Made by a program: the position numbers and the translations under genes. The notes under the pieces were generated by a model. That model was not told the DNA's origin, made no database searches, and saw nothing but the letters and a program-made list of their open reading frames with translations. Of a stretch of 64,000 nt of DNA, positions 25,696 to 35,805 are shown in pieces. The stretch's first letter is position 1, and each line of letters opens with the position of its first letter. Source of the DNA: DAIOHQ01 sp036744635 (lineage in GTDB: Bacteria; Planctomycetota; Phycisphaerae; Tepidisphaerales; Tepidisphaeraceae). The stretch is from the NCBI GenBank assembly GCA_036744635.1, contig DAIOHQ010000001.1, forward strand, positions 1-64,000, read 5' to 3'.

Positions 25696-26609
25696 GCACG
25701 CTCTCCCGCAAAAGCATCGAAGCGGCGTATCCCATCCGCTAGTTCGGTTTTCGGCTCCCACCCCGGAATCCTTTGACCCCTCTCCCACGGACGCATTACC
25801 TCACGATCGCGATAAGGACGGGCGCCAAACTCAATTCGTAATTGACGTCCTGTTACTTGCTCATATTTCCGTACGAGCTCACGAAGCTTAAGCGGACTTC
25901 CAGAGGACACCGTGTAGCGACGATGTCCGGAAGTTGCTTCACTGAGCACTTGCTCCGCGGCAAGCATGTAAGCCTCAACCACATCATCAACATGCACCAG
26001 ATCGATCTCTTGCTCGCCCGGCGACATGGGCAGAAACTCTCCCGAACGTGATGCCTCCCTAAGTAATTTGAGCAATTTCTTTCTAGGATCTCCCGGCCCA
26101 TATGTGTCGCAAAGCTCCAGGGTCACCGCCTGCAGCCCATGTGCTTCCACATAATATTGCACGATCGCTTCGAATGCCTGTTTCGTCGCCGCGTATAAGT
26201 TCACGGGGCTGTAATCGCGATTTTCGTAATGTTGCCAGGCCGTGCCGGTGTTGATGAAGCGCCCGCAGTTGTTCTGTGCCATCGCTTCCAGCAATTGGGT
26301 TCCAAACCCGACATTTGCCTGCACCAGAGGCAGAATATCCGTGCCGCGGTGCTGGCTGAGAAACAGCGAGGCAAGATGAAAGACAATCTCCGGCCGTGCC
26401 GTCTCCACGATGCGCGCCAGCGATTCGATTGTTCCATCGTGAATCTCTATGATGATCCGATCGCGCAGCGACTCGATCAACGCCAGGGATGAATTCGGAC
26501 GGGCTAGCACATGGACCGTCCACTTTCCCTCCACCAGCTTGCGGGCCAGATGCGATCCGATAAAGCCGGTGGCGCCCGTGATGAGCGCGCAACGTTTTGC
26601 GCTATCCAT
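25692..26609 (-). CDS. NAD(P)-dependent SDR, 4-keto-sugar reductase-like
   Basis: A 305-residue extended SDR: nucleotide motif LITGATGFIGSHLARKL, VFHLASLFLSQHRG, the catalytic pair in NLYAATKQAF (Y-x3-K) and CDTYGPGDPRKKLL. It resembles the reductases that close CDP-3,6-dideoxyhexose pathways, such as abequose synthase or AscF. That fits its place after rfbF, rfbG, rfbH and an RmlC-like epimerase. ATG 26609 follows a good GGAGGG ribosome site and overlaps the epimerase stop by 8 nt. Confidence 0.78.
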   Translation of the reverse strand: MDSAKRCALITGATGFIGSHLARKLVEGKWTVHVLARPNSSLALIESLRDRIIIEIHDGTIESLARIVETARPEIVFHLASLFLSQHRGTDILPLVQANVGFGTQLLEAMAQNNCGRFINTGTAWQHYENRDYSPVNLYAATKQAFEAIVQYYVEAHGLQAVTLELCDTYGPGDPRKKLLKLLREASRSGEFLPMSPGEQEIDLVHVDDVVEAYMLAAEQVLSEATSGHRRYTVSSGSPLKLRELVRKYEQVTGRQLRIEFGARPYRDREVMRPWERGQRIPGWEPKTELADGIRRFDAFAGERA

Positions 26610-27162
26610 GGCGTCCCTCCACGAAATCAAATGGGCTCACAAACTCCGCAAGGGGTGGTAAACTCGCATCGCGTTTCGAAAGGAGAGGGCTGGCGCCGCC
26701 CCAGTCGATGCCGGCGCTGCTCCACAGGATTCCGCTGTCGTGGGCGGCCGCGTACACCGACGTCACCTTGTACACCATCGTCGCCGAACCAGATGGCACA
26801 TAAAAACCATGCGCCATTCCCGACAGAATGTAGATGGCATTGGCCCGCTGCGCGCTGAGCTCGAACTTCACATGGCGCCCGTAGCTCGGCGAACCCTTGC
26901 GCAGATCTACCACAACGTCCGTCACACCGCCGGCCACGCAATAAACCAGCTTGGTATGATCGTGCGGCGGAAGCTGGAAGTGCAGGCCACGCAGTACATT
27001 GGCATGAGAAATGGAGTAATATTCCTCCGCGAAGTTCGTCGCAAGTCCCATGCCGGCAAAGAGCTTTTGATGGAAAACTTTCACGAATCGCCCCCGCTCG
27101 TCGTGGTGTACCGGCGGGAGGAGTTCAAGGCAACCGGGAATGGCGCTGGCAATAATTTCCAT
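26602..27162 (-). CDS. RmlC-like sugar 3,5-epimerase (probable CDP-sugar 5-epimerase)
   Basis: A 186-residue cupin of the dTDP-4-dehydrorhamnose 3,5-epimerase family: DERGRFVKVFHQK, YYSISHANVLRGLHFQLPP (catalytic His in LRGLHFQ), VVDLRKGSPSYG and ILSGMAHGFYVPS. No dTDP-glucose genes (rmlA, rmlB, rmlD) are in the window, while rfbF, rfbG and rfbH are directly upstream. I therefore infer that it works on a CDP-4-keto-3,6-dideoxyhexose, as AscE does. Starts 4 nt after rfbH. Confidence 0.85.
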   Translation of the reverse strand: MEIIASAIPGCLELLPPVHHDERGRFVKVFHQKLFAGMGLATNFAEEYYSISHANVLRGLHFQLPPHDHTKLVYCVAGGVTDVVVDLRKGSPSYGRHVKFELSAQRANAIYILSGMAHGFYVPSGSATMVYKVTSVYAAAHDSGILWSSAGIDWGGASPLLSKRDASLPPLAEFVSPFDFVEGRHG

Positions 27163-27166
27163 TGAA

Positions 27167-28486
<1,320 letters not shown>

Positions 28487-28508
28487 TCAATATCCGCGTT
28501 TCGGCGGG

Positions 28509-29615
28509 TCAACTTAATTGCCGCACCCGCTCCTCATAGCTTCGAATCTGCGCCAGCGTGGCGGCCGCGGCGTCGAAATCCGCCTGAGCCTCATGCCGCC
28601 GCCGGTACCAGCTCACCGTCTGCTCGACCGCCTCATCGACGCCATACAATGGCCGCCACTGCAGCAGCGCGCTGGCCTTGGTAATATCCAGCTTCAGAAA
28701 ATTCGCCTCGTGCGGCTGCGCCGCCGCCGCCTGCGCTTCCGGGCCGTTCCACGTGCCCGCGCCCCAACCCTCGATTACCTTCTCAACGATATGCCGCACC
28801 GTGACATTGCCCGAAATCGCCGGCCCGAAGTTGTACGCTTCGGCATGGGTGGCCGGTTCGTTCCATTGCCTCATCGCCAGCAGCAAATACCCCGAAAGCG
28901 GCTCGAGCACGTGCTGCCAGGGTCGGATCGCCTGCGGGTTGCGCACCAGGATGGGCTGCTTCTGCTGCAGCGAGCGCACGCAGTCGGGGATGATCCGGTC
29001 TTCCGCCCAGTCCCCGCCGCCGATCACGTTTCCCGCCCGTGCCGAGGCCAGGCTCACCTTGTGCCGATCCATCTGGTCCGGCGGGAAAAACGAGCGCTGA
29101 TACGCCGCCACCACCAGTTCAGCGCACCCCTTGGATGCGCTGTACGGATCGGCCCCGCCCATCGGATCGTTCTCGCGATAGGCGTACACCCACTCACGAT
29201 TGTCGTAGCACTTGTCGGATGTGACCACCTGGCAAACCCGCACCGACGGCGCCCGCCGCACCGCCTCCAGCACGTTCACCGTCCCGATCACGTTCACGTC
29301 AAACGTCTCGCGCGGCTCGCGATACGAGCGCCGCACCAGCGGCTGGGCCGCCAGATGAAACACAATCTTCGGCTCGGCCCGGCGCATCACATCCGCCAGC
29401 AGCTTTTCATCGCGGATGTCCCCAATCGTGTGCGAGGCCAGTCGCCCTGCAATGCGGGCTTCCTCAAACAGGTTCGGAGTGGTGGGCGGGGCGAGACTGA
29501 GCCCGTGTACCTGAGCCCCCAGTTCCGTCAGCCACAGCGCCAGCCAGGATCCCTTGAATCCGGTGTGGCCGGTGAGCAGCACCGACATGTTGCGATAAGT
29601 GCTGGCCAGTTCCAT
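28509..29615 (-). CDS. rfbG: CDP-glucose 4,6-dehydratase
   Basis: A 368-residue extended SDR: VLLTGHTGFKGSWLALWL (the CDP-glucose dehydratase form of the nucleotide loop), VFHLAAQPLVRRSYREP, the catalytic YSASKGCAEL and IGGGDWAEDRIIPDCVR. It makes CDP-4-keto-6-deoxy-D-glucose. It sits 6 nt after rfbF and 22 nt before rfbH, the classic order of the 3,6-dideoxyhexose pathway. Confidence 0.95.
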   Translation of the reverse strand: MELASTYRNMSVLLTGHTGFKGSWLALWLTELGAQVHGLSLAPPTTPNLFEEARIAGRLASHTIGDIRDEKLLADVMRRAEPKIVFHLAAQPLVRRSYREPRETFDVNVIGTVNVLEAVRRAPSVRVCQVVTSDKCYDNREWVYAYRENDPMGGADPYSASKGCAELVVAAYQRSFFPPDQMDRHKVSLASARAGNVIGGGDWAEDRIIPDCVRSLQQKQPILVRNPQAIRPWQHVLEPLSGYLLLAMRQWNEPATHAEAYNFGPAISGNVTVRHIVEKVIEGWGAGTWNGPEAQAAAAQPHEANFLKLDITKASALLQWRPLYGVDEAVEQTVSWYRRRHEAQADFDAAAATLAQIRSYEERVRQLS

Positions 29616-29621
29616 GCGTGA

Positions 29622-30392
29622 TCACCACGTCTTCCAGGGCGCCTTGCCCGACTGCCACATGGACTCCAGCAGGTGCTTCTCGCGCAGCGTGTCCATCGGC
29701 TGCCAGAACCCCTCATGCCGAAACGCATAAAGCTGGCTGTCGCGGGCCAGCCGCTCCAGCGGCGCCTTCTCGAAAATCACGTCGTCGCCATCGATATAAT
29801 CCAGCACCTTGCGATCCAGCACCATGAACCCGCCGTTTATCCAACCTTCGCCGATCTGCGGCTTTTCCGAAAAATCGCTGATCCGATCCCCGTCGAAGCT
29901 CAACCCGCCAAAACGCGCCGGCGGCCGCACCGCCGTCACCGTCGCCAGCCCCTTGTGCCCGCGATGAAACGCGCTCAGCGCCTTGATGTCAATGTTCCCC
30001 ACGCCATCCCCGTAGGTCATCATGAAGGGCTCATCATCCAACCACGGGGCCAGCCGCCTGATCCGCCCGCCCGTCTGCGTCTCCAGCCCGGTGTCTACCA
30101 GCGTTATCCGCCAGTTGGGTGTGCGATTGTTCTCCAGCGCGATCGAGCCGGTCTTCATATCGATGCTGATGTCGCTGTTGTGATAGCGAAAGTTGCAGAA
30201 ATATTCCTTGATGAACTCGCCCTTGTACCCGCAGGCAATAATGAATTCATTGAACCCATGTGATGCGTAGATGCTGAGGATGTGCCACAGAATCGGCCTG
30301 CCGCCGATCTCCACCATCGGCTTGGGGCGGATCGTAGTCTCTTCGGATAGTCGGGTGCCTAGTCCGCCAGCCAATACAACTGTCTTCATCAT
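29622..30392 (-). CDS. rfbF: Glucose-1-phosphate cytidylyltransferase
   Basis: The 256-residue product starts MMKTVVLAGGLGTRLSEE with TTIRPKPMVEIGGRP, the nucleotidyltransferase loop of RfbF. Further motifs are MMTYGDGVGNIDI (metal Asp) and INGGFMVLDRKVLDYI. It forms CDP-glucose from glucose-1-phosphate and CTP, the first step of the pathway. It is the first gene of the 14-kb minus-strand operon; the 75-bp stretch before it contains no obvious consensus promoter. Confidence 0.95.
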   Translation of the reverse strand: MMKTVVLAGGLGTRLSEETTIRPKPMVEIGGRPILWHILSIYASHGFNEFIIACGYKGEFIKEYFCNFRYHNSDISIDMKTGSIALENNRTPNWRITLVDTGLETQTGGRIRRLAPWLDDEPFMMTYGDGVGNIDIKALSAFHRGHKGLATVTAVRPPARFGGLSFDGDRISDFSEKPQIGEGWINGGFMVLDRKVLDYIDGDDVIFEKAPLERLARDSQLYAFRHEGFWQPMDTLREKHLLESMWQSGKAPWKTW

Positions 30393-30467
30393 ATCCTTTG
30401 GTTCTTATCTAACTGACGTGCCGCCGGACCTGCATCCCCTTTCAATTCCCAACCACTCGCTGCAGCG

Positions 30468-31928
30468 CTACTTTGTTCCCACTGCCTTGAATGCACGAAT
30501 GGAACAGCTCTGACCCGGACCCAGTGCGACATGAAAGTATCCCGAAACGGTTACATCGGTCTTGTATTCGCTCACCTTTGTCTGCTTGCCGTCAACAGTG
30601 CACTCGGCCGAACGACCAACGCGCCGGAACTCCACTTCATGCCATATGCTTTTAGTGCTGTCGACCGGGAGCAATGCTAGTATTCCTTTGTTTTCACCGT
30701 CTGCCGCCAAAAGAGAAATGTGCTGCCCTCCGTTGAGTTGAAGCGAGATCGCAAAGTCACCATCAAATAGCTCAGCCGAATACACCAGCAGTGCCATGTC
30801 CGATCCCTTTACTGTGTTCACAACATGGAACACACCATCACGGTACTCTGCCGTCATCTTCTCCAACGGATACGCCTTCCATTTGCCACCCTCCATGCAC
30901 ATTACCTTCCAATCCGCAATATTAACTGCGCCGGTGCCAACGTTGTCCTCACCGATGACAGATATCTCGCTCAGTCGCTTCTGCACCTGTACTTTCTGCA
31001 GGCCTGTCAAGGCAGGCAGCGCCTGTTTATACCAGTAGTTCGCCCTCTGTTGATAAGGCAGCTTGGTGCTGGGGCTCAGTTTCTGACTCGCTGACCACCA
31101 GTCATCGCCGATTCGCACAGCACCTGCCGCATCCCCTGCACTGGCAAGATCCTTCCGCGCGAGCTGCGCCAGCGTTGCATCGGCTCCCTTCGCCAAATAC
31201 TTCAATCCATCCTTCCAGTTTTTCTTAATAAAGCAGTAGTAGGTGCCCACTGCTAGATTCAAATCCTGATCGTCAGGAGACTGTCTTAACTTCTCCAGCG
31301 ACGCCACCGCCTTGTCATGTTCTATTCGCAATTGCTTAATCGCTCTAGCTTCCTCACGCGCCTGATCCTGAATCTTGGGACTGCGCGCAGCCCTCGCCGC
31401 GGCGTCCGCGACCGACCCTGCCTTCTGGGCTGTGTCGAAATCATCCTCTTGTGCCGTGCGCCTCTCAAGCTGCATTGCCATCTGCGCAAGAGTTGCATTG
31501 GGTAATGATGCCGATGATCGAGGCAGTTTCCGCAGCATTTCGACTTGTGTAGCTGGATTGATTTCAAAGTCAGAGAATATCCTTGTTGTCGCCTCAAGCG
31601 CCAGAGATAGATCGCCCGCGTCAGTTGCGAGCGACCGTGCTTCGCGCAGAAGAACGTATTTCGCAGCGGCATCATCTTCGGCTTCGCCAGCTTGATTGAC
31701 AAGACGACGTGCCAGCTTCAGCCTCGCTTCCGCACCATGCTCGCTGTATTCTTTTTTAAAGATGGACCTGATGGATTTTTCCGCGACGGCCTGTGCAGCC
31801 TCGCCTGGCGGCTGAAGGAGAATCGGCTCGGACGTACTCTGCTTCTGCGCATAGCTATCGCTTGCGAGGAAACAGGCTATCGCCAGCGAGATGACGACAG
31901 CAATAACAATTGGTGTTCGTTTTGACAT
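30468..31928 (-). CDS. Secreted protein of unknown function with helical repeats
   Basis: A 486-residue protein with a signal peptide (MSKRTPIVIAVVISLAIACF, cleavage near SYAQ). Residues about 35-330 are helical with alanine-rich, TPR-like stretches (AEARLKLARRLVNQAGEAED). The C-terminal 130 residues look like a beta-rich concanavalin-type domain (FDGDFAISLQLNGGQHISLL, IWHEVEFRRVGRSAECTVDG). Proteins of this plan are common in planctomycetes; the role is unknown. The frame is open to 32072 but ATG 31928 begins the signal peptide. Confidence 0.7.
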   Translation of the reverse strand: MSKRTPIVIAVVISLAIACFLASDSYAQKQSTSEPILLQPPGEAAQAVAEKSIRSIFKKEYSEHGAEARLKLARRLVNQAGEAEDDAAAKYVLLREARSLATDAGDLSLALEATTRIFSDFEINPATQVEMLRKLPRSSASLPNATLAQMAMQLERRTAQEDDFDTAQKAGSVADAAARAARSPKIQDQAREEARAIKQLRIEHDKAVASLEKLRQSPDDQDLNLAVGTYYCFIKKNWKDGLKYLAKGADATLAQLARKDLASAGDAAGAVRIGDDWWSASQKLSPSTKLPYQQRANYWYKQALPALTGLQKVQVQKRLSEISVIGEDNVGTGAVNIADWKVMCMEGGKWKAYPLEKMTAEYRDGVFHVVNTVKGSDMALLVYSAELFDGDFAISLQLNGGQHISLLAADGENKGILALLPVDSTKSIWHEVEFRRVGRSAECTVDGKQTKVSEYKTDVTVSGYFHVALGPGQSCSIRAFKAVGTK

Positions 31929-32052
31929 GGCGCGGCACCAAGATTTGGAACGACGAACTGCTCGTGCATAAGAGTCGTCCTTAGAGAACGCAATGAAAAA
32001 ATACCGCCTCATTCGCTGCGCCCGATTATATCGTGTCTTAGCATCGAAACCA

Positions 32053-32083
32053 ATAAAAACGGCCCGCGCCAAAGCACGAGCCG
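32053..32083 (-). terminator. Rho-independent terminator after the prepilin gene
   Basis: On the minus strand CGGCTCGTG, loop CTTTGG and CGCGGGCCG form a stem with two wobble pairs, followed by TTTTTATTG. It lies 23 bp past the stop of the prepilin-like gene. Confidence 0.75.
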
Positions 32084-32106
32084 ATTATTTTTCGCCGATG
32101 ACAAGC

Positions 32107-33054
32107 TCAGTCACTAGCCCCTGGCCACATGACGCTGTCGCCTTTCCAACTTGCGCAACGCCACCAAGAACTGTCAGGAGCACCAGTAGGGTCAGGATTG
32201 CCATTGGTAATCAGTGCCCTGGTGTAAATGTTGTCGTTCTGATATCCGCAGAAGGGGGTCATCTGGAATACCACGTGTCCGTCGCCGTACAAAACATTCT
32301 GTCCTGCTTGCTTATGGTTCAGGCTGTTTCCCAGTTTCATCTGTGCCGCCGAGCTACTAATTCGAGGTGCGGTGACATCGCTTCCGCCATTGCCGGTGGC
32401 AGGATTTATATCTGCGGCCAACGCAAAATCCGGAGAAACCTTGGACATGAATTTATACCCTGCACTAACAGCAGCCGAATCAGGGTAGGGATTTGAAAGG
32501 CTATAGCTCAGCACGGTGCCGATCTTTGTGACGGGGCTGGCTACCGAACCCGCTGACCAGTTTGAACGCATTTGTGCGGTGTTGGTACCGCCGCCAAAAT
32601 CGTCTTTTACCGCGGCAGAACTGGGGCAAGTGAAGACTTCCGAGCCAATATCTTGGGTTCGCACGAGGAGGAAAAGTGCCGCAGGAATATTATTATATCC
32701 TGTGCTAGTAGAAGATGGTGTTGCGGTTGCGTTGAGAAACGGATCACTTGAGGCGTAACCACCGTTTGAATTGGTCAAACCCGGACTTGTCCCAGCAGTG
32801 GGCACATCGTAAAACGTTCGAGGATACGCCCCTTTGTTCTCATTGGAATACAGCAGCATCGCCTGGCCGATCTGGCGGAGATTGCTGGCGCATTTTACGC
32901 GGTTGGCGGTCTCGCGGGCGCGGTTGAGGGAGGGCAACAGGATCGAAATCAGCAGCGCGATGATGCCGATCACGACCAACAGTTCCACAAGCGTGAACCC
33001 CTTGCCGGAAGAGGGGGTGAAGCCCATGGTGCGATTCTCGGTGCGATGCTTCAT
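32107..33054 (-). CDS. Type II secretion-like prepilin, H-X9-DG family
   Basis: A 315-residue pseudopilin. The leader ends in [19 protein letters not shown] with Phe after the processing Gly and Glu at +5. Next comes [20 protein letters not shown], the wording seen in Phycisphaerae. The C-terminus has [18 protein letters not shown], the H-x9-DG signature. AGGAG lies six bases before ATG 33054. Such proteins are very numerous in planctomycetes; most are of unknown function. It is the best taxonomic hint in the window. Confidence 0.9.
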   Translation of the reverse strand: MKHRTENRTMGFTPSSGKGFTLVELLVVIGIIALLISILLPSLNRARETANRVKCASNLRQIGQAMLLYSNENKGAYPRTFYDVPTAGTSPGLTNSNGGYASSDPFLNATATPSSTSTGYNNIPAALFLLVRTQDIGSEVFTCPSSAAVKDDFGGGTNTAQMRSNWSAGSVASPVTKIGTVLSYSLSNPYPDSAAVSAGYKFMSKVSPDFALAADINPATGNGGSDVTAPRISSSAAQMKLGNSLNHKQAGQNVLYGDGHVVFQMTPFCGYQNDNIYTRALITNGNPDPTGAPDSSWWRCASWKGDSVMWPGASD

Positions 33055-33435
33055 AGAAGCTCCTATCGGTACAAGCCAGAAGCCCTCAGAGGGAAACCCA
33101 GCGTATGATGAGAAGGGATGAGTGCTTGGAGTGCCGCGGACGGCACCAAGTCTCCCGGCGAGAGCCTCCGAAACTCATGCATGTCGTTGCCGGCGACCGT
33201 CGCCGACATCTCTTCCGAACCCTGACTACGGAATGCGCATCCAAGGGTTCGGCACCCGACGATGCTTTGAAAGCCCAAATCAAGGATCCTGCCCCAAGGA
33301 CGGGGCATTCGATGAGTAATTTACCAATTTCACCCCCCCGGTCAATAGAAATCCGGAATTGTCGGATTTTATCGATGCCGTCGCGGCGCCAGAACTCGGC
33401 GCCGCGGCGGCGGTTGAGCCTCAAATAGCGGGGCA
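33055..33435. other. Intergenic region, nothing recognised
   Basis: About 380 bp with short open frames on both strands but no ribosome sites, motifs or consistent coding signal. It contains the upstream region of the prepilin gene. Confidence 0.5.
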
Positions 33436-33777
33436 TCAGATTTCCGGCAACTCATAGGTCAGGGCGTTCAGATACCCGCCCGTGCGGGTGCGAATTTGGG
33501 GAATCCTGGCGGGGATTCTCACGGTCTGCCCGGCCGCGGGGGGGATGGCGTAGGTCAGGTTCACCGCCCGGTCGGAGATGATCTCCATCGCCGTCGGGAC
33601 GGCGCCGTTCACCGTCACTTCCACCGGTAGGCGCTGGATAATCACCGGCTCGGACAGGTTCAGGCGCAGAGAAGAACCGGCCACCGATGGGCTGGCGGTT
33701 GCGTTGGTGCCGCCGGGATAGTCGAGAATGCCGAGAGTCGCGCTGCCGCGCGAACGATGGTTGCGATTGCGTGCCAT
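33436..33777 (-). CDS. Small hypothetical protein
   Basis: A 113-residue protein starting MARNRNHRSRGSATLGILDY, basic at the N-terminus, followed by a beta-rich body (LNLSEPVIIQRLPVEVTV, VNLTYAIPPAAGQTVRIP). AAGGAG lies 7 bases before ATG 33777. It follows the gene at 34001-34663 on the same strand, separated by 220 bp of heptamer repeats, and may share its promoter. Not recognised. Confidence 0.6.
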   Translation of the reverse strand: MARNRNHRSRGSATLGILDYPGGTNATASPSVAGSSLRLNLSEPVIIQRLPVEVTVNGAVPTAMEIISDRAVNLTYAIPPAAGQTVRIPARIPQIRTRTGGYLNALTYELPEI

Positions 33778-33862
33778 GATTTTCTCCTTCTCCCGCGGCC
33801 GGGTTGGCCGGCGCGGGTATGTTTGTTGTGCGTGTTGGAATTCGGGTTCACCGCGAAGACGG

Positions 33863-33991
33863 ATCGAGGCACGAAGGCAAGAGGCACGAAGGCACGAAGG
33901 AAGAGGCGAGCGTGCCCTACACTCTCCGCCTCCGACCCTCCGCCCTCCGCCCTCTGCCCTTTGTGCCTTCGTGCCTCCGTCCCTCCGTGCC
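33863..33991. repeat. Heptanucleotide repeats in two complementary blocks
   Basis: Block one (about 33863-33907) repeats GAGGCAC, GAAGGCA and ACGAAGG. Block two (about 33928-33991) repeats CCCTCCG, CCCTCTG, CCCTTTG, TGCCTTC and GTGCCTC. The two blocks are roughly complementary, so the RNA could fold on itself. The 7-bp phase matches 5584-5751 and 40700-40755. Confidence 0.65.
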
Positions 33992-34000
33992 TTTCCCTCC

Positions 34001-34663
34001 TTATCCCGCCACGGTCATCGAGATCGGCAGGGACCAGTTGCCGGTTTCGCCGGAGCGGATGATCCAGCGGCCGTAGAACGTGGCCGATTTGCCTACATCG
34101 GCCGAGGTGAACGTCACCACCTTGGGATTGCGCGTCACCAGGCCGAAATACTGGCAGGCGCCCGGGCCGCTGGGCGGCGTGGGCGAGACCAGCCCCCACA
34201 GCTCCATGCCGATCGCGCCGAACGGCTTGGAGCGCGAGGTGGGGGTGGCCGAGTCGGCGAAGCGGATGGTCTGGGCCAGCGGCGTCGCGCCGAGGATGCT
34301 CAAGAGCGGCACCGTCGGCGGAACAGGCAGGCGCGCCCGCGAGGGGTCGGCCAGATTCAGCCCCAGCGACACCTTGTCTTCGCCGGAGACGCCCAGGTTG
34401 TTGCGGATGAACTGGGCCATGTTGCGCACCACCTGGAGCATGGCCGCTCGCGCCTCGCTCTTGGCCTGCACGGTGGTCTTGGTGCGGGTGCTGGGATCGC
34501 TGGCGGCCGTCAGCGCCACATCAAAGGCCGCGACCACGGTATGCACGGCCGCGGCGTCCCCGGCGGTGACGCCATAGCGCGGCGGATCGGCCGTCAAAAG
34601 CACGTCGAAGTTGGCCGCCCACGTATTGAGCGCGCCGTCCGGCTGAGGCAGATAAGGAAGCAT
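34001..34663 (-). CDS. Hypothetical protein with its own strong promoter
   Basis: The 220-residue product begins MLPYLPQPDGALNTWAANFD and is helical to about residue 100 (AVHTVVAAFDVALTAA, MLQVVRNMAQFIRNN), then beta-like with IGMELWGLVSP and a C-terminal ATFYGRWIIRSGETG. It resembles uncharacterised bacterial proteins that pair a helical head with a fibronectin-like tail, but I cannot name a family. AGGAGGG precedes ATG 34663. A consensus promoter with a double octamer lies 67-95 bp upstream, so it is probably well expressed and regulated. Confidence 0.7.
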   Translation of the reverse strand: MLPYLPQPDGALNTWAANFDVLLTADPPRYGVTAGDAAAVHTVVAAFDVALTAASDPSTRTKTTVQAKSEARAAMLQVVRNMAQFIRNNLGVSGEDKVSLGLNLADPSRARLPVPPTVPLLSILGATPLAQTIRFADSATPTSRSKPFGAIGMELWGLVSPTPPSGPGACQYFGLVTRNPKVVTFTSADVGKSATFYGRWIIRSGETGNWSLPISMTVAG

Positions 34664-34721
34664 GACTTCCCTCCTATAAAAGAGACACAACTGTTCCCCC
34701 GCCCAGGACCCCCCGGGCGTG

Positions 34722-34758
34722 ATACCTAAAATATACCTAACATTTTCGGCTTTGTCAA
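34722..34758 (-). promoter_or_regulatory. Sigma-70 promoter with duplicated octamer over the -10 box
   Basis: Read on the minus strand: TTGACA (34758-34753), a 17-bp spacer, TATATT (34735-34730). The octamer TTAGGTAT occurs twice, at 34740-34733 and 34729-34722, 11 bp apart, overlapping the -10 box. That is the arrangement of an operator for a dimeric repressor. It points to the gene starting at 34663. Confidence 0.75.
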
Positions 34759-34868
34759 CAGAAATTTACAAGAAATTGAAAAAGTCGCCATTTGGGCGGT
34801 GGGGGAGGGCGTAGACTGCGCGGCGGATGTGGGCGGGGCTGGCGGGGGGATGATTGGGTGGTGCGGAC

Positions 34869-35755
34869 ATGGCGCTTCTGTATTACTGGCGGCCGGACAA
34901 CTACAGGCGCGACCTGGATTTCGGGGCGGGCTATCACCTGAACCAGGGAAGCGCGGTGCTGCACCACGTGGAGATCGGGGATTCGGTCTGGGCGTTTACG
35001 CGGAATGATGATGGTCGGTACGTGCTGGCGGCCGAGCTGGTGGTGCGGGCCAAGACCCGCAACCCGCCGGGGTTTCGCTATGGGCCGTATCGGGTGTGGG
35101 GCGACCTGAAACTGTCGCGGTATTTCCACGTGGATGGGCAGGCCGATCAAGAAGCTCTGTTACGGACGGTGTCGGGGCGGCATTCCGCAAAGGTTCTCGG
35201 CATGGCATTTCAAGGCCATGCAGCGGTGCGGATACTGCCGGATGAAGGCCACACGATGCTCTCTGCGCTGGCGCGCGATCTTCCGCTTGAACCGCGGGCG
35301 CGGCTGCTGCCGGAGGATGCGCTGGAGGCGCAGGTGCTGCTGGGCGACCCGGCCGGCGTGGTGCGGCTGATCCAGAAGGAAGAGCCGGGCATCGCCGAGG
35401 AGCGGCGGAAGTATCTGTATGAGACGAGCGTGTCGAAAACCCGCAACTGTCGGCCGAGCTGCAGCGGATGTATGAGGGGAAGTGCCAGCTATGCCTGTGG
35501 GACCCGCGGGCGGTCTACGCCGACTCGATCTGCGAGGCGCATCATATTGTCTGGCTGAGCCGCGGCGGCGAAGATGCCCTGACCAACCTGGCGCTGCTGT
35601 GCCCGAATCATCATCGGGCGGTACATCGGACGGATGCGCCGCTGGATTTCGCGGACATGGCGTTCGATTTCAGCACGCATCGGGAGGGGTTGAGGGTGAA
35701 TCGGCATTTGGCTACGCTGCTTGCTGTGACAAAGCTTCCGAGCGGGGTTGCTTGA
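34869..35755 (+). pseudogene. HNH endonuclease with EVE-like N-terminal domain, frameshifted
   Basis: From ATG 34869 the frame encodes about 190 residues: YYWRPDNYRRDLDFGAGYHL, GDSVWAFTRNDDGRYVLAAE and FRYGPYRVWGDLKLSRYF, an EVE/PUA-like look. At about 35447 the frame slips by one base (one deleted or two added). The continuation in the other frame is LSAELQRMYEGKCQLC, AHHIVWLSRGGEDAL and LLCPNHHRAVH, a full HNH domain with two CxxC-type zinc ligands and catalytic HH. An intact version would be about 295 residues and could be a modification-dependent nuclease. It is directly upstream of the ATPase/DUF4435 pair. Confidence 0.75.
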
Positions 35756-35805
35756 TCGATGCCACTTCGTCGACATATGGCACCGATCGACAGAAGGACA
35801 ACGAA

